DNA of 8,225 bases from NCBI GenBank assembly GCA_964513745.1, contig CAZEOK010000123.1, forward strand, positions 1 to 8,225. The letters are read 5' to 3'. Source of the DNA: DATDCY01 sp964513745. Its GTDB lineage: Bacteria > JAUVQV01 > DATDCY01. Numbering within the stretch: the stretch's first letter is position 1; each line of letters begins with the position of its first letter. The notes under the pieces are model-generated. The model searched no databases and was not told the origin of the DNA. It saw only the letters and a list, made by a program, of their open reading frames with translations. This document shows, in pieces, positions 5,904 to 8,225 of the stretch. The translations under genes were made by a program, and so were the position numbers.

Positions 5904-6959
5904 ATGATGAACAGCTCGGCACTCTTCAACGCTTCGCTCATGTTGTATCTCGTGGCAACGATCGGCTACTTCCTGTACCTCGCCTTCCGCAACGAGAAGG
6001 TCGGCCTCGGCGCGACCCTCGTGACGGCCGTCGGTTTCGTCGCCCAGACCGCCGCCATCGGGCTGCGCTGGCGCGAGTCCTACGAGATGGGCTTCGGCCA
6101 CATCCCGCTTTCCAACATGTACGAGTCGATGGTCTTCTGGTCCTGGTCGATCATCCTGATCTACCTGATCTACGAGCGTGTCTACCGCAACCGCTCGCTC
6201 GGCATCATCGCCGCGCCGCTGGGCTTCCTGGCGATCGCGTCGATCTCGATCGCGCCGAACATCTCCCAGGAGATCGAGCCGCTCGTCCCGGCGCTCCAGA
6301 GCAACTGGCTCACGGTGCACGTCATCACCAGTTTCCTCGGCTACGCCGCCTTCACGATCTCCTTCGGGGTCAGCGTGCTCTACCTGATCCTCGCCGCCGA
6401 GGAGCGCAAGGACGGTTTCTACCTCGTGGGCATGGCGAGCCTCGTGACGATGCTCACGCTGTTCGCGGCCACCATGCTGGACTTCCTGGTGCAGAAGGTC
6501 GGCGGCATCGCGCACCCGCACCTGTTCGCGGCCTCGTTCGCGAGCCACTCGGCGGGGGTCAAGATCGTCTCCTGGATCGCGGCCCTGGCGATCTTCGCCC
6601 TCTTCTGGTACGTCGGCACGCTCTACCACGAGCGGATCGCCGCCCTCTTCCCCGGGCTGCGCATCCTCGACGACCTGAGCTACAAGATGGTCATGGTCGG
6701 TTTCCCGCTGCTGACGCTCGGCATCGTGACCGGCGCGGCCTGGGCCAACTACGCCTGGGGCACCTACTGGAGCTGGGACCCGAAGGAGACCTGGTCGCTG
6801 ATCACCTGGCTGATCTACGCCGCCTTCCTGCATGCGCGGTTCACGGCCGGCTGGCGGGGCAAGAAGACCGCGGTCCTCTCGGTGATCGGTTTCGCGGCGG
6901 TGGTCTTCACCTATATCGGCGTGAACTTCGTGCTCTCGGGCCTCCATAGCTACGCCTAA
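5904..6959 (+). CDS. ccsB: Cytochrome c biogenesis protein ResC/CcsB (WWD-domain heme handler)
   Basis: A 351-residue polytopic protein, the WWD-domain partner of ResB (named ResC, CcsA or CcsB in different schemes). It carries heme through the membrane and presents it for ligation. The Trp-rich motif AWANYAWGTYWSWDPKETWSL spans about 279-299. Candidate heme-ligand histidines are H139 (NWLTVHVITSFLGYAAF), H310 (FLHARF) and H348 (GLHSYA). HIPLSNMYES (66-75) is another family signature. Hydrophobic segments lie at about 12-27, 36-53, 77-91, 98-117, 135-163, 172-196, 219-240, 262-282, 297-311 and 322-347. About 70-80 residues around 171-250, including two of these segments, seem extra compared with the shorter ResC proteins I know. 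GGGGAGG ends directly at the first of two tandem ATGs (5904, 5907), so initiation at 5907, giving 350 residues, is plausible. Confidence 0.94.
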   Translation: MMNSSALFNASLMLYLVATIGYFLYLAFRNEKVGLGATLVTAVGFVAQTAAIGLRWRESYEMGFGHIPLSNMYESMVFWSWSIILIYLIYERVYRNRSLGIIAAPLGFLAIASISIAPNISQEIEPLVPALQSNWLTVHVITSFLGYAAFTISFGVSVLYLILAAEERKDGFYLVGMASLVTMLTLFAATMLDFLVQKVGGIAHPHLFAASFASHSAGVKIVSWIAALAIFALFWYVGTLYHERIAALFPGLRILDDLSYKMVMVGFPLLTLGIVTGAAWANYAWGTYWSWDPKETWSLITWLIYAAFLHARFTAGWRGKKTAVLSVIGFAAVVFTYIGVNFVLSGLHSYA

Positions 6960-7149
6960 CCACGTAAGAAACGGAGCAGGTTGCCCACGTGATCGAGATG
7001 CAGGGCGTGCGACGAGGTAGAGGCTGAGGCGGGCTGGTGCCCACCGCAGGCAGCCACGAGGAACGTAACGCAACGATGGGCTGTTTTCAGCAACCTGCCC
7101 GGGCTAGAGGGGATGTGAGATGGTCCGCAGCATAAAGGAGGCTGGTGAA
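6960..7149 (+). other. 190-nt leader between ccsB and the multiheme cytochrome gene, no gene seen
   Basis: No convincing coding sequence. GCAGGTTGC (6977-6985) and GCAACCTGC (7090-7098) form a 9-bp perfect inverted repeat that could close a domain of about 120 nt. Inside it, GGCTG (7022-7026) pairs with CAGCC (7051-7055), and GCGG (7029-7032) pairs with CCGC (7044-7047). GCTG-TTTT-CAGC (7080-7091) is a small hairpin that competes with the closing stem. It matches no riboswitch class I could recognise. No sigma70 promoter stood out. Confidence 0.4.
7134..7141 (+). promoter_or_regulatory. Ribosome binding site of the multiheme cytochrome gene
   Basis: AAAGGAGG lies 8 nt before the ATG at 7150, a near-perfect Shine-Dalgarno at ideal distance. 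It decides between two in-frame ATGs (7120 and 7150) in favour of 7150, which also gives the better signal peptide. Confidence 0.85.
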
Positions 7150-8225
7150 ATGCAGGGTACCAAGCCGCACCGAACGCTGTACGCACTGACCGCCGTTGCC
7201 GTCGCGCTGCTTGCTCTACTTGTAGCGTCGCCGTCCCGCGCGCAGTCCCCGGGCGGGGACAACTGCCTCTCCGAGAAGTGCCACCCCGGGATGGGCAAGG
7301 CCAAGTACGTCCACGGCCCCGTCGGCGCCGGCGTCTGCACGGCCTGCCACCGCACCCGCACCAGCTACACCCCCGAGAAGCACAGCTCGGCGAGCTTCAC
7401 GATCGCCGCCAAGGGCAAGGACCTCTGTTTCATCTGCCACGAGTCGATGCAGAAAAAGCTCCAGGGCAAGTTCATCCACGGGCCGGTGGCGATGGGCGAC
7501 TGCATCGCCTGCCACGACCCGCACCAGTCGGATGCGAAGTTCCAGATGCGCAAGCCGACGACCTCGGCGCTCTGCTTCTCCTGCCACGAGAACAACAAGA
7601 CGAACAAGGAGTTCCTGCACGGCCCGGTCGCCGCCGGCGACTGCAACGTCTGCCACAACCCGCACGCCTCGGACTACAAGTACCAGCTCGAGGCCCAGGG
7701 CAACACGCTGTGCTTCCTCTGCCACGAGGACCGCAAAGCGGAGTTCACCCGCAAGAGCGTGCACAAGCCGGTCACGGAGTCCTGCGCCACCTGCCACGAC
7801 TCGCACAGCGGCGCCTACAAATACCTGCTCAAGAACGAGCCGACCGCGCTCTGCCTCTCCTGCCACACCAAGATCGGCGAGCACATCAAGGTTGCCAAGA
7901 CCCAGCACGGCGCGCTCAAGCAGGGCACGTGCACCAGCTGCCACACCCCGCACTCCTCGGACTACGTGCGCCAGCTCAAGCTCTCGACCAAGCAGATCTG
8001 CTACAGCTGCCACAAGGAGATCGGCTCGCGGGTGCTGGCCTCCAAGTCGCTGCACGGCCCGGTCCAGCAGGACGACTGCTACGCCTGCCATGACACGCAC
8101 GGCTCGGATTTCGTGAAGATCCTCAAGAAGTACTTCCCGCCCGAGTTCTACATCGAGTACAAGACCGAGAACTACGCGATCTGCTGGGACTGCCACAACA
8201 AGGACATGGCGCTGACCGAGGTCAC
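7150..8225 (+). CDS. Secreted multiheme cytochrome c with paired CXXCH repeats, 5' part
   Basis: The first 358 residues are visible and no stop is reached. The signal peptide MQGTKPHRTLYALTAVAVAL and onward ends at SRA, with likely cleavage before Q32. Twelve CXXCH sites start at residues 63, 93, 118, 142, 165, 188, 212, 235, 261, 284, 310 and 345. A CX4CH (CLSEKCH, 39-45) makes a probable thirteenth. The sites form pairs in a repeat of about 46-49 residues with the pattern CxxCH, a spacer with HGP, then CxxCHxPH, characteristic of doubled-CXXCH cytochromes. The HGP histidines (H55, H110, H157, H302, with H205 and H253 variants) and the third-motif histidines (H125, H172, H219, H268, H317) are likely distal ligands; the first pair has Arg (R70) instead. 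After the sixth pair the spacing lengthens (FPPEFYIEYKTENYAICWDCH), suggesting a distinct C-terminal domain beyond the window. It probably moves electrons across or beyond the periplasm, and depends on the ResBC pair upstream. Confidence 0.93.
   Translation, partial: MQGTKPHRTLYALTAVAVALLALLVASPSRAQSPGGDNCLSEKCHPGMGKAKYVHGPVGAGVCTACHRTRTSYTPEKHSSASFTIAAKGKDLCFICHESMQKKLQGKFIHGPVAMGDCIACHDPHQSDAKFQMRKPTTSALCFSCHENNKTNKEFLHGPVAAGDCNVCHNPHASDYKYQLEAQGNTLCFLCHEDRKAEFTRKSVHKPVTESCATCHDSHSGAYKYLLKNEPTALCLSCHTKIGEHIKVAKTQHGALKQGTCTSCHTPHSSDYVRQLKLSTKQICYSCHKEIGSRVLASKSLHGPVQQDDCYACHDTHGSDFVKILKKYFPPEFYIEYKTENYAICWDCHNKDMALTEV

Noticed and set aside
5877..7073. A 398-codon minus-strand frame opposite ccsB and the leader.
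   Set aside because: Composition is almost entirely charged residues with repeated His, Arg and Glu. It is a mirror of membrane-protein codons and has no motif or ribosome site.
6977..7100. Cobalamin or cyclic-di-GMP riboswitch in the leader, suggested by ACCTGCC near the 3' arm and by cytochrome context.
   Set aside because: The rest of the B12 box and core, and the GGCAAACC and GGGACGCAAAGCC-type cores of GEMM, are absent, and the length is short for cobalamin.
7120..7149. Upstream in-frame ATG at 7120 as start of the multiheme cytochrome.
   Set aside because: The strong AAAGGAGG at 7134-7141 lies downstream of it and is ideally placed for 7150, which also gives a normal signal peptide.
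7216..8196. A 326-codon minus-strand frame opposite the multiheme cytochrome.
   Set aside because: Its repeated Val/Ala/Leu pattern simply mirrors the repeated heme motifs on the plus strand.

Overview
This is a high-GC, gene-dense window with every supported gene on the + strand. It most likely comes from a Desulfobacterota-type (former Deltaproteobacteria) anaerobe or a related lineage. The evidence is a tetraheme cytochrome c3-type protein, a System II (ResB/ResC) cytochrome c maturation pair and a large paired-CXXCH multiheme cytochrome next to each other, plus a GatCAB-type amidotransferase. The taxonomic call is inference; no marker in the window fixes it.

Left half (1-3620) is translation-related housekeeping. 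It holds the 3' part of gatA, a complete gatB, a 122-residue zinc-ribbon/single-TM protein of unknown function, and a TsaC/Sua5-type threonylcarbamoyl-AMP synthase. GatA and GatB act together to convert Glu-tRNA(Gln) or Asp-tRNA(Asn) to the amidated form. TsaC makes the activated intermediate for t6A37 of ANN-decoding tRNAs. gatB is flanked on both sides by two copies of one intergenic repeat in opposite orientation (945-1010 and 2490-2555; 55 of 66 positions identical without gaps). Each copy can fold into a stem-loop, and several of the differences between copies preserve pairing.

Right half (about 3680-8225) is an electron-transfer module. A strong sigma70-like promoter (TTGACA, 18 bp, TATGAA) precedes a periplasmic tetraheme cytochrome with exactly eight histidines, the number needed for four bis-His hemes. 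It is followed by resB, by a ResC/CcsB protein with an apparent extra two-helix segment, and by the 5' part of a secreted multiheme cytochrome with at least 13 heme-attachment motifs, which runs off the end of the window. The logic looks self-contained: ResB and ResC deliver heme across the membrane and attach it to CXXCH cysteines, and the flanking genes are heavy users of that service. Intergenic hairpins between the cytochrome and resB, and a 190-nt leader before the multiheme gene, suggest post-transcriptional tuning of relative output.

No tRNA, rRNA, insertion sequence, CRISPR array or phage feature was seen. The items most worth following are the structured inverted repeat pair around gatB, the unusual ResC insertion, the unidentified leader at 6960-7149 and the orphan zinc-ribbon membrane protein.
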